Shown: piece after piece, positions 55,653 through 64,000 of the stretch
Numbering within the stretch: the stretch's first letter is position 1
Layout: each line of letters begins with the position of its first letter
Assembly: GCA_029204225.1 (NCBI GenBank)
Contig: CM055108.1
Span: forward strand, 18,943,779-19,007,778
Direction of reading: 5' to 3'
Origin: Diphasiastrum complanatum
Taxonomy: Eukaryota; Streptophyta; Lycopodiopsida; Lycopodiales; Lycopodiaceae
Length of the DNA stretch: 64,000 nt
Program-made: the position numbers and the translations under genes
Notes under the pieces: generated by a model
Told to the model about the DNA's origin: nothing
Database searches by the model: none
The model's input: only the letters and a program-made list of their open reading frames with translations

Positions 55653-57152
55653 ATGGCATCTATAGGAGATTTTCTCTTTGAAACTAGTGAGAGACTAGAT
55701 ACCTCCAACTATTCAGTTTGGAAGGATAGGATAGAATCTTTGTTGGTTCTATATGGTGTAATGGACATAGTATTAGGAATTGAAGTTAAACCTGAAGGTT
55801 ATGATGAGGCTCAGAGATTCAAGAAGAGAGCAATAATTGCTCTTCATATCATCAAATTGAACATCTCTGATGAGATGTTGAGAGAAATAAGTTCATGTAC
55901 CTCAGCCAAGTAGACTTGGAAAACTCTTAAGAACAATTGTGAAGCAAAGATCACATTAAGACTACTTACTCTTAGAAATTAGATCTTTTCTAGTTTCCAA
56001 AGACTTGATGAAAGTGCTTCCAGTTTTGTAATGAGAGTTAAAGACCTTCACAAAGAGATAGCATGCATAGGAGATACTCTAGAGAATAGTCAACTTGTTC
56101 AAGATGGACTTAGAGAAGAGTATGCAAATGTTGTGCAAACTTATGCTATCAAGGAGGAGCTACCATCTATGGAGGCTCTACATGACATTCTTATTACTGA
56201 AGAATGCAGGCAAAAGAACAAGCTGTCGAAGAAGGATGGTGGTTGTGGCAAAGCTCACTTTGCCAAGATCAAGTCAAGAGGGAGGAGCAAGAACAAATTT
56301 TCTCAAGCCTTCACCAAGGACAAATCAAAGGACAAAGCAAAGGAAAAAGACCAAGGAGGAGTAGAAGATGATTCAACTCATTCTTCTATCTTCAAGAAGA
56401 AGACTCAAGAAGATCAGGCCATTTTTATCACAGAAGATTCACATGCAAGTTGTGGAGAGGCATCTCTCATGATGACTAGTTTCTCCTCTTTACCCTTTAA
56501 TGATGTATCTTGGTATATTGATAGTGGTGCTACATCTCACATGAGTTACACCAAAGATTTTTTTGATTCTATTGAATCTATTCTAGATCCTAAGAAATCA
56601 ATATACACAACTGTTGGTGATGCATGCTCAATTGAAGGAGTTGGAATTTGTTCCTTGAATCTTGCATCTTCTATGAGTTTTACACTTTCCAATGTACTTT
56701 ATGTTAACAATCTCACAAAGAACATGATTAGTGTTGGAAATCTATTTGATGATGGTTTTGAAGTGGAATTCAATGTCAATAATTGTTTCATAAAGAAATG
56801 TGAGGAGATCCTAGCAAGTGGATCTAGATATGGAGGCATTTTCAAGTTAGATGTGCATGAAAATGCAAGTGAATGCGATGTTGCATTGATGACTTGTGTT
56901 TCCAAGAAGGAAGTGTGGCATAGGAAGTTGCATGTTTTCAATTTCAGACCTATGTCTTCAATAGTCAAGGAAATCAAGCCAAGAGTGGCTTATTCTATGG
57001 CAAAATCACATATGGATCCATATTTGATGTCTTCTACCAAGACAAAACATCATATGGAGTTGGAACACTCGGATGTTGACCTTTCTTCATCTATAAGCAA
57101 GGAAGTTGCTTTTCTACTCTTATTGATGGTTTCACAAGTAACCAATGGCTAA
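55653..57152 (+). pseudogene. Element D gag-protease-integrase zinc region
   Basis: Gag from MASIGDFLFETSERLDTSNY with stops at 55911-55913 and 55981-55983, then open from about 56031 to 57152. The CCHC knuckle present in B and C is deleted (FKKKTQEDQ spans the site). Protease WYIDSGATSHM is intact. In the zinc region the CxxC is lost (KPRVAYSMAKSH, where C has KPCEACAIAKSH). The integrase core begins at ELEHSDVDLSSS with its first Asp kept, then ends at TAA (57150-57152). Confidence 0.9.
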
Positions 57153-57690
57153 GTCTTGTCTCTTCAAGTTTTATGGTGCATGTGTATTTTCCATTATGCA
57201 AAGTTTTTTGGAGTTATGAAGCTATTGGAAAGATTGCACTATATGGAGTCTTGTTCAACTATAAGCCTAAGTTTATGTACCTTAGTGTTCTTGAAGGTTA
57301 TTGCTTTGCATGTGGTTTCTTGGAAGGAAAGAAGGATGGAGATCCAAGTCTATGGATCATGGTTGGATGTTTATCCACCAAGGAAGACTACATAGCCTTT
57401 ACACTCTCTATCTCGAAGGTGTTTGAGCATGGAGATGTTATTGATCGTGAAGATCCCTTTTCTGTCTTGGAAGGGGCTAAGAGCACAGTGTCTCTTATTG
57501 CATCAAAAGTTCATTCTATTGAGAAAAGCCAACTTATGATGTGGTCGAGGTTTGAGGAGGAGTATTCTCAACATGCATATCCAAGAAGATCTTCATTGTA
57601 CAAGGCCGAGTCCTTGTGGTTCTTATTTCATGGAAAAGAAAGGATAAATAAAGGTGGTATTCATCCTATTCTACTCACCTATGATTCTCT
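57153..57690 (+). pseudogene. Element D integrase C-terminus and linker
   Basis: Resumes after loss of the middle of the integrase core. FWSYEAIGKIALYGVLF, GYCFACGFLEGKKDGDP and MVGCLSTKEDYIAF correspond to the region after the catalytic Glu and the C-terminal block in B (CACFVHVPLETRKRDDP, IMVGYSSNKKAYRIYF). The linker SRFEEEYSQHAYPRRSS parallels SRIEEESPRIFSPRRSQ of B/C. Open in one frame to 57976. Confidence 0.78.
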
Positions 57691-58203
57691 TTCTTTGATT
57701 GATGTTTTATCTTGCTTAGTTGAGATTTGTTCATCTCAAAGATCAAGTAAGACTATTCTAGTTTTGAATAAAGTTTTTAGTTTGGAATTAGTTCTTGTCA
57801 TTGGTGACTTGATTATGTTTCCAAAACATCTAGAAATCAAGATATTGTACCATCATTTGAATGCCCTTAAATTGAGTAAGAGCAAGAATAAGAACAAGCT
57901 CAAACATATTGGAAAGTATGTTCCTTCATTCAAAGAAGCATGTTGTAAACTTCTTGTGAGGTTAAGTGAATTGTGAGGTTAAGTGAAGCATCCACTAAGG
58001 ACACTTACACCCTCAAGAAAGTACTTAGCCTCAATTTGATCAAGTTAGAGTACGGTTTCAAGATTAGATCCATTTTGGATGGGGTTCATAGAGTTTGGAC
58101 TAATAAAGCTAGTGTGCTTAATCTTGAATATTACTCATGGCATAATCTTGATCTATATGATCTTTGTGGTCATGTTGAGGCATGCAAGCCTCTGATTTTT
58201 TAG
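57690..58203 (+). pseudogene. Unrecognised frame in place of RT in element D
   Basis: Open from the linker to 57976, then in the next frame to a TAG at 58201-58203. The shift is caused by a 17-base tandem duplication (57954-57970 and 57971-57987). Encodes Lys- and Leu-rich sequence (LKLSKSKNKNKLKHIGKYVP, FKEACCKLLVRLSE, WHNLDLYDLCGHVEACKPLI). No RT, RNase H or known domain seen. It could be captured host sequence or a family-specific extension. Confidence 0.5.
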
Positions 58204-58468
58204 ATTCTTATGCAACCCTCTTCATGCAAAGGAACTTTGGAAACCCAGAATCTACATCAGGCATGGAGGAGGCATATTGACATAGTGGCAAATTGGTGGA
58301 AAATTTCTCAAAGGCATTTGGAAAAGATTTCTATCAAAGAGATCTTATCATGGATTTGGTAATCATGCTGCTATGATGGATTCTTTGTTCATCCTCACTT
58401 CAAATGCAAAGCAAAGAATCCACACTCAAAGGATCTTCACCAACATCAGATAGATATATTTTGAGGAG
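58204..58468 (+). other. Element D 3' untranslated region and polypurine tract
   Basis: No gene recognised. Ends with TTTTGAGGAG directly before the LTR start TGTTACGTTTGGGGGG at 58469. Confidence 0.6.
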
Positions 58469-58831
58469 TGTTACGTTTGGGGGGTCCTACCCATGTAAAT
58501 ATTTTGTACATATCCAAGGTATGTAAATTGAGCACATATCCTTGTAGAATAGGACGAGTTTGGGTTAGGTAGATCAAATTCCAATGACATGCATAAAGTC
58601 TAGTTGGTCTAGTATGACATGCAATGATGTTGACAAGGTCTAGTTTGACATGCATATAGAAATTCACATGGAATTGGTCAATTATGACCTTGTAGAAACT
58701 CGAGCCACAATAAATGCATTATGTCCTAAGTTTCCATTGTGACATGCAAGGCATGCAAACACTCTAATGGACACATGCATGTAGTTTTGTACATGGCTAG
58801 TTGAGAAATTGCCATTTGGAGAAAGTAGGTG
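58469..58831 (+). repeat. Element D 3' LTR, truncated
   Basis: Matches the first 360 bases of the 5' LTR, then stops at GAGAAAGTAGGTG, where unrelated sequence begins. The CT microsatellite and the LTR end are missing. Confidence 0.93.
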
Positions 58832-58837
58832 CATTAG

Positions 58838-58863
58838 GGCCCTTTTTGGACTCAAAAAGGGCC
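58838..58863. other. Hairpin, 11-bp stem and 4-base loop
   Basis: GGCCCTTTTTG, GACT, CAAAAAGGGCC: a perfect inverted repeat just right of the truncated D LTR. Confidence 0.8.
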
Positions 58864-58984
58864 TCTTCCTTGCCTAAACAGGTTTGTTAATCATAATTAG
58901 TTTAGTGTTAATCAATCCTACATGGCACTTTTACCTTGGGTTACCACATAGGGTGAGCAAGAGTTAAGGGCTAAATATAGGTCC

Positions 58985-60392
58985 CATCATCCATAGACTT
59001 CCTCGATAAAGACTGTATCCCGGCTATACAAGATTTGCTGGGTATCAGGATCATACAGCTTGTATGTATTATCAGATGAAGTATATCCGATCAGGATGGT
59101 CTTGAGACCTTGGAAGTCCAATTTCTTCCTCGTGTCTTTTGGGATCTGCGCATAGGCAATGCACCCAAACACTCTTAGGTTCTTCATAGAAGGCTTAGAG
59201 CTTGTCCACACCTCGTGGGGTGTCTTGCCTGAGAGGGCCTTGGTCGAACATCTGTTCTGGACGTAAGTTGCAGTGGAGACAACTTCAGCCCAGAATCTCT
59301 TGGGCAGCGATGCATGCGCTAGCATACATTTGGCTGATTCAAGCAGGGTACAGTTCTTCCTCTCGGCTAAGCCATTAGACTGAGGACTGTAAGGAGTGAT
59401 GAATTGCTGCTCAATGCCTTGGCTTTGGCAGTACTCCTTAAATTCAATAGAGATATATTCTCCATCGTTGTCTGACCTTAGAGCCTTGATCGTTCGTCCA
59501 ATCTCCTTCTCTACATGCTCCTTGAAGATTCTGAAGCAGTTGAAGGCTTCTGATTTCTTCTTTATAAAGTACACCATAGTCCTTCTGGAAATTTCATCAA
59601 TAAAAGCTATAAAATATTTTGCATCCTTCAGCGAAGGATTTTTCATCGGGCCACAAATGTTTGAATGTACAATGTCTAACAATCCTCTAGCAATATGTTG
59701 ATGGCTTGATTTAAATGGTTTCCTAGTCTGTTTAACAACTAGACAGTCTTGACAGAAAAGTAACCCGACTTTATCGTGAGGATAGTCGAGATCAAGAACA
59801 ATAGATTGTTTAGACATTTGTTGTACAGTAGCATGATTCAAGTGACCAAGTCTATAATGCCAAAGTAAAGCTTTATGTGCATGAATAGAAGTATTGAGCG
59901 CCTAACTAGAGGTAGAAAAGCAATGACTTAATCTATACAAGTATCTATGTATCTTTCCGAGTGCTAGGATCTTACCTGTCCTATCAACTACTTTGCACTG
60001 ATCACATTCAAATTCTACTCTATGTCCTAGATATGTGATTCTGCTTACAAAGAGCAGATTTGTAGATAAATTTGGTACATACAGGACTTTAGAAAGTAGC
60101 TTAGATTGATCATTTGCAAAGCTCAATCTTATAGTACCTTCACCTTTAATAGCTTGTGTGCTATTGTCTCCAAGGTGAACATATTTTTGGGCACTGTAAG
60201 GTGCATAGGACTCGAAATAGCCAATGAGGCTAGTCATGTGCTGAGTGGCTCCGGAATCCAGGAACCAAGAACTGTCGCCGGATGCTCCTTGATGGCTGGT
60301 CATGAAGGCACTATGATCCGCTTCTTGAATAGGCTGTGGGACTTCTACAACTGCACTTGCCACTTGATTCCACTGCCCCTTGTTGTTGTTCT
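58985..60392 (-). pseudogene. Element H, protease-integrase (second, downstream set)
   Basis: Almost fully open on the minus strand from about 60390 to 58987, with one TAG at 59899-59901. Protease SWFLDSGATQHMTS with intact DSG, LSKVLYVPNLSTNLLFVSRI, zinc region LLWHYRLGHLNHATVQQMS and CQDCLVVKQTRKPF, integrase core and C-terminus (YVQNRCSTKALSGKTPHEVW, GYTSSDNTYKLYDPDTQQIL). The first integrase Asp is Asn (VHSNICGPM), second Asp (LRSDNDGEY) and Glu (LAERKN) are kept. It is cut at 58985 after TVFIEE. Best preserved pol stretch of this family in the window. Confidence 0.92.
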
Positions 60393-61200
60393 GATTTTTT
60401 CTTTATAAAGTACACCATAGTCCTTCTGGAAAATTCATCAATAAAAGTTATAAAATACTTTGCACCCCCAGTGAAGGATTTTCATCGAGCCACAAATGTC
60501 TGAATGTACAATGTCTAACAATCCTCTAGCAGTATGCTGATGGCTTGATCTAAATGGTTTCCTAGTCTGTTTACCAACTAGACAGTCTTGATAGACATGT
60601 AACTCGACTTTATCTCTAGAATAGTCTAGATCAAGAATAATAGAATGTTTAGACATCTGTTGTACAACATCATGATTCAGATGACCAAGTCTATAATGCC
60701 AAAGTAGACTTTTATTTGCATGAATAGAAGTATTGAGTGAGGCAGAAAAGCAATGACTTAATTTATACAAGTATCCATGCCTCTTTCTAAGCCTCTAGGA
60801 TCTTGCCTGTCCTATCAACTACTTTGCACTAATCACATTCAAATTCTACTTTATGTCCTAGATTTGTGATTATGCTTATAGAGAGCAAATTCTTAGATAA
60901 ATTGGGTACATATAGAACTTTAGAAAGTAGCTTAGACTAATCATTTGCAAAGCTTAATCTTAAAGTACCTTCACCTTTAATAGCTTGTGTGCTATTATCG
61001 CCAAGGTGAACATATTAATTGGTACCGTCGGGTGTATAGGACTCGAAACGGCCAAGGAGGCTGGTCATATGCTGAGTGGTACCGGAATCCAGAAACCAAG
61101 AATTGTCACTGGATGCTCCTTGATGGCAGGTCATGAAGGCCTCATGATCCGCTTCTTGAATGGGTTGTGGAGTTTCTATAGCTGCATTTGCCACTTGATT
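60393..61200 (-). pseudogene. Element H, first protease-integrase set, partial
   Basis: Protease SWFLDSGTTQHMTS, then decayed sequence, then zinc region LLWHYRLGHLNHDVVQQMS and integrase start VHSDICGSMK (first Asp intact). It ends at the VYFIKKK-like block, which joins the second set. Protein identity to the second set is clearly below 100 percent (roughly one residue in ten differs over the protease), so this is not a recent simple duplication. Confidence 0.85.
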
Positions 61201-61974
61201 CGACTGTCCCTTGTTGTCGTTCTTTGCTTGCAGTATCCGACAGTCTTGAATTTTGTGGTTGTTTTGCTTGCAGTATCTGCAGAATAGCTTCTTCTTTGTT
61301 TGCAGATTCAACTATTCTTTGTGCTATGCTGGTTTCTGGTCTGGCTTTGATTGCTTCGGGTCTTTCTTCTTTTTCTACTTAGTCGTGCTCTTATTGGTGT
61401 ATAAAGCATGAGAATCAGTTGAGGAACTTGAGGCTTTGTTCCTCCACGTCTTCCTGCAACAACATAGTAATGACTCTCGAAAGAGTCAGTTTTGGATGTG
61501 TCGTGATGATCATCACCCAGCTGTCATATGAGCTTGGCAAGCTTGTAAGCAGTTGCATTACTGCGTCTTGATCATCTATGACAGATCCGACAACGACCAT
61601 TTGCCTTAGCAGGTTCTTGAATTGATTGATGTGATTCTGCAAGGAATCACCATTCGCCATCTTGAGGAAGTAAAATTTCTTTATGAGATGTAGCTTGAAA
61701 GCTATATCTCGCACTTCATATATGTCTGGGCCTCGCATACATGGCCGATCTGGGTATCCATTATGTTGAGGATGATCAACGCAAAAGCCTTTCCATCCTT
61801 CAGCTTCCATCTGGCGATTGCTGCGTCGTCTGCTTTGGGTTTCCCTTCTAAACTTGTAACAACGTCATACAATTCTTTAGCCATTAGTACAGTTTTCATC
61901 TGAAATTTTCACAAATGGTAATTGGCTCCATCAAGCTTGTCCATGATGAGATTGGCTTTCCCTTGGGAATCCAT
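61201..61974 (-). pseudogene. Element H gag with intact zinc knuckle
   Basis: Starts at ATG 61974 (MDSQGKANLIMDKLDGANYH), followed by MKTVLMAKELYDVVTSLEG, a frameshift near 61730, then SYDSWVMIITTHPKLTLSRV. The knuckle (CRYCKQNNHKIQDC, about 61271-61230) has all four metal ligands and no stop, unlike element A. Stops occur before the knuckle. Confidence 0.87.
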
Positions 61975-62116
61975 GTGGAAGATTAGTCTGAGTGATAGGA
62001 AAAACTATCAGTGACTTAAGTATGAAAATTTGGTACATAATTATAGAACAAGAAGATAATTACTCTATCGACTAGTAACGTCTTGTACTGTGGAAGCTTA
62101 TCAGGCTATGAAAATA

Positions 62117-62129
62117 GCTCTGATACCAT
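62117..62129 (-). other. Element H primer-binding site
   Basis: TGGTATCAGAGC on the minus strand (62128-62117), one base after the LTR end CCACA. Exact copia initiator tRNA-Met site; the corresponding bases are deleted in A. Confidence 0.92.
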
Positions 62130-63331
62130 TGTGGCGAAAGAGGGTGTGTGAGTGTGAGAAACGAAAATAGCTCAAAAAGAAAACGAACACGAAAAAGAAA
62201 CGAACTCGAACCTCGAACAAGAAACGAACTCGAACAGAAAGTGTTCGTGCGTAGTGGAATGAGCAATATGACTCTTTAACTAAGCATGACTATGTCTATC
62301 AGAAACGAACAGAACATTAGTGATAGAAATCATGGTCATTTTGATTACACAGCCAAACGTTAATAAAACACCAGAATAATAATTTGTCACGAGCAGCTAG
62401 ACAAAGTATTTGTCGCAAATGATTCGCAAAGAGCTGGACTGAACTTGACTGATAATCAGTCGCGAATGATTCATGAAAGACAAGACCAAAGATTAGTCGT
62501 CAACATCTAGACTAATAATAACTCACTAAAAAATGATTACCAGATTGAGCAACAAGAAAGTTAGACAAAATGAAAAATAAGCATAACAAGATTGACACAA
62601 AATCTGAATGCAGAACGAAAGAGCTGTTATCAGATTAAGTATAGCAAAATATACATGTCAATAATGCGATAGAGCACAAAACAATAGCAGGCGAAATCTC
62701 ATGCTCTACAAAGCTAATTCAATCTGTAAAGGAATGAACCTATTACTGACAATAAAGAATCAATGCGCAAGGCATCTACTTCATCTATCTCTGATAAGCT
62801 TCTATTGCTATTATATTACACACACTTCTTCTTGGTTTCTCTCAATCAACCAATGCTGAATACGCAAGTGGTATTCAATATATATACACAAAATATTACA
62901 AGTGTGCAGATGAAGAAAGTACAAGTGGATGTGCTGTCTGTAGGAGATCGTGGCTGGCTGCAGTCGTTGTCAAATCTGTTAGCACAGTTGTATGGGATGA
63001 GCGTGAAAAGGTCGCGATGTCAGCCTTCGCTAAAGTGAACGTTGGTGAAGATGCGAAAAATGCGTCACTCTGATGGAATGCCTTAGGATTTGATTTACAG
63101 AGTGCCTTCGCTTTCCCTAGGACACCTTTGGTAATTTGTAAGGCAATGTTGACTTTTTTGCTTGTCACAAAACACATGTAAAAACACAGTGTCGCGATTC
63201 TTTCGCCTTTTCTTCGCCTGTGATAATTTACATGTAAATATGCAGACTGTGCGACAACGTGAGTAAAAATGCAGCATGAATGGAGGCAGATTAAAATGGG
63301 ATTTAGGAGAGTAGAGGAGATAAATCCAACA
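62130..63331 (-). repeat. Element H 5' LTR
   Basis: 1202 bases on the minus strand from TGTTGGATTTATC to TTTCGCCACA. A TATA box (TGTATATATATTG, minus strand, about 62885) matches the one in the 3' LTR of A. Many TTCGTTT and ATTCGCGA words in the downstream half. This is the only complete LTR of family A/H here. Confidence 0.92.
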
Positions 63332-63810
63332 AAAACAATTCTATTTTGGTCCCTATCGCTTGACATAGCCCATTGAGTAATCATAAATAACCAACATCAC
63401 ATGAGATAGCTCAAACTTGATGTCTATCAATGTAAAAAGTCCCATTTTGGCACTTCTCACTTGAGGCTCCTCATAGAGTGATCAACTTTGAGGGATTTTA
63501 TCCAAATAGATTAAATTTGTTGCCTATTGTTTGGGAGTGCCAAAATTTGATGCCCAATGTGTAATTTTTTTTCTTATCACCCAACATGGCTCATCAAGAA
63601 TTAGTTTCAAATCTAGTATATTTTGTTGCACCAATTATTGTTGACATTTGATCCCTATAACATCAGATAGCTCAAATTTGATATCTACCATTAAAGATAG
63701 TTGTATTTTTGGCCTTTATCACTCAAGATTGTCCTTTGAGTGAAGAAACCAATAGAATAGTGACTTCAAGACATTGAAATAGCTTGAATTTGGTACCTAT
63801 CACTTGGGAT
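63332..63810 (+). repeat. Diverged tandem repeat field
   Basis: A module with TTTGGTCCCTATCGCTTGA, CCCATTGAGTAATCA and AGATAGCTCAAACTTGATG recurs in decayed form. Related blocks start near 63351, 63450, 63575 and 63710, and the word ATAGCTCAAA/ATAGCTTGAA is at about 63404, 63665 and 63779. Spacing about 100-140 bases. No gene. Confidence 0.65.
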
Positions 63811-64000
63811 AGAAGAACCTTCATCACCTGCCATTGACAGGATTGTACCCCACAAGGTATACTCCTGAGTCTGTCTGTCCCTTAATGTAGGAACCGACAA
63901 CAGTCGAAGAGGCACTCAGCCAACCAGACTTTGATCTCTGGAGAGAAGCTATGGACAGAGAGTATTCCTCTCTGATCAAGAACTAGACATGGTCACTAGT
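63811..64000 (+). pseudogene. Copia family-A linker/pre-RT fragment
   Basis: Matches element A from 7478: EEPSSPAIDRIV, a deletion of about 150 bases, then RYTPESVCPLM, a stop, EPTTVEEALSQPDFDLWREA and MDREYSSLIKN, stop, TWSLV. Continues past the window edge. Opposite orientation to H and starting 36 family-positions after H stops. Confidence 0.85.

Larger units (their letters stand above)
53685..58831 (+). mobile_element. Copia element D, lacking RT
   Basis: 5' LTR 53685-54531, exact primer site 54532-54543, long leader, gag-protease (55653-57152), integrase C-terminus and linker (57173-57690), an unrecognised reading frame (57690-58203), polypurine-like TTTTGAGGAG, 3' LTR 58469-58831 (truncated). 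Related to B/C by LTR words, leader and gag. No RT or RNase H motif occurs anywhere inside, so it would need helper enzymes. Confidence 0.9.
58985..63331 (-). mobile_element. Copia element H, rearranged
   Basis: Minus strand: 5' LTR (63331-62130), primer site (62128-62117), leader, gag (61974-61200), a first protease-integrase start (61200-60393), then a second protease-integrase (60392-58985). The joint at about 60392 fuses integrase to the gag/protease spacer. RT, RNase H and the 3' LTR are absent from this side; the next part of the same family's pol starts at 63811 on the other strand. Same family as A. Confidence 0.9.

Overview
The window looks like gene-poor, transposon-packed nuclear DNA of a flowering plant. 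Nearly every recognisable coding stretch is a broken Ty1/copia or Ty3/gypsy retroelement. There is also a CACTA DNA transposon with the plant TNP2, DUF4218 and DUF4216 domains, a hAT relic, a triple plant-type telomere unit (TTTAGGG), and long GA/CT microsatellites. The species cannot be named from sequence alone.

Layout, left to right. 1-1525: copia pol relic (+). 2183-4856: copia LTR-like repeats flanking a Tat/Athila-type gypsy LTR with its primer site and an RNase H relic (-). 4941-9679: copia element A (+), fused at 9679/9680 to copia element B (-, to 13998). 14000-17575: RT-less gypsy element M (-). 17788-19330: copia 3' end G (-). 21068-21472: promoter-like stretch. 21780-22197: gypsy LTR with polypurine tract (-). 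22198-25332: 5'-truncated CACTA element (+) with its 3' terminus. 25820-27165: copia element L (-). 27541-29426: the 3' part of a spliced host gene (-). 30529-33971: copia E (+). 34370-35597: gypsy RT (-). 36413-37182: copia scrap and LTR-like DNA. 38128-40660: copia F (+). 41097-41514: LTR J (-). 43543-53076: copia element C (+) with both LTRs and a 5-bp target duplication, itself carrying a 3.96-kb foreign insert. Element C sits inside a hAT transposase relic whose frame is continuous if C is removed. 53685-58831: copia D (+), without reverse transcriptase. 58985-63331: copia H (-). 63811-64000: start of a further copia segment (+).

Copia families. A, H and the last fragment form one family. 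B and C belong to a second family, and D is a cousin of B/C with similar LTRs, leader and gag. E, F, G, L and the first relic are others. Elements are dead mostly through C-to-T and G-to-A type stops, loss of catalytic residues, domain deletions and recombination joints.

The most valuable items are: a host gene on the minus strand whose four small exons have matching splice phases; the precise hAT/C insertion site; the 129-bp duplication flanking the insert in C; element D, which has replaced its RT region with an unrecognised reading frame; and a possible 4.8-kb micro-inversion that would explain why element H ends in integrase and resumes on the opposite strand at 63811. I see no complete, clearly functional gene, no CRISPR array and no convincing new molecular system.
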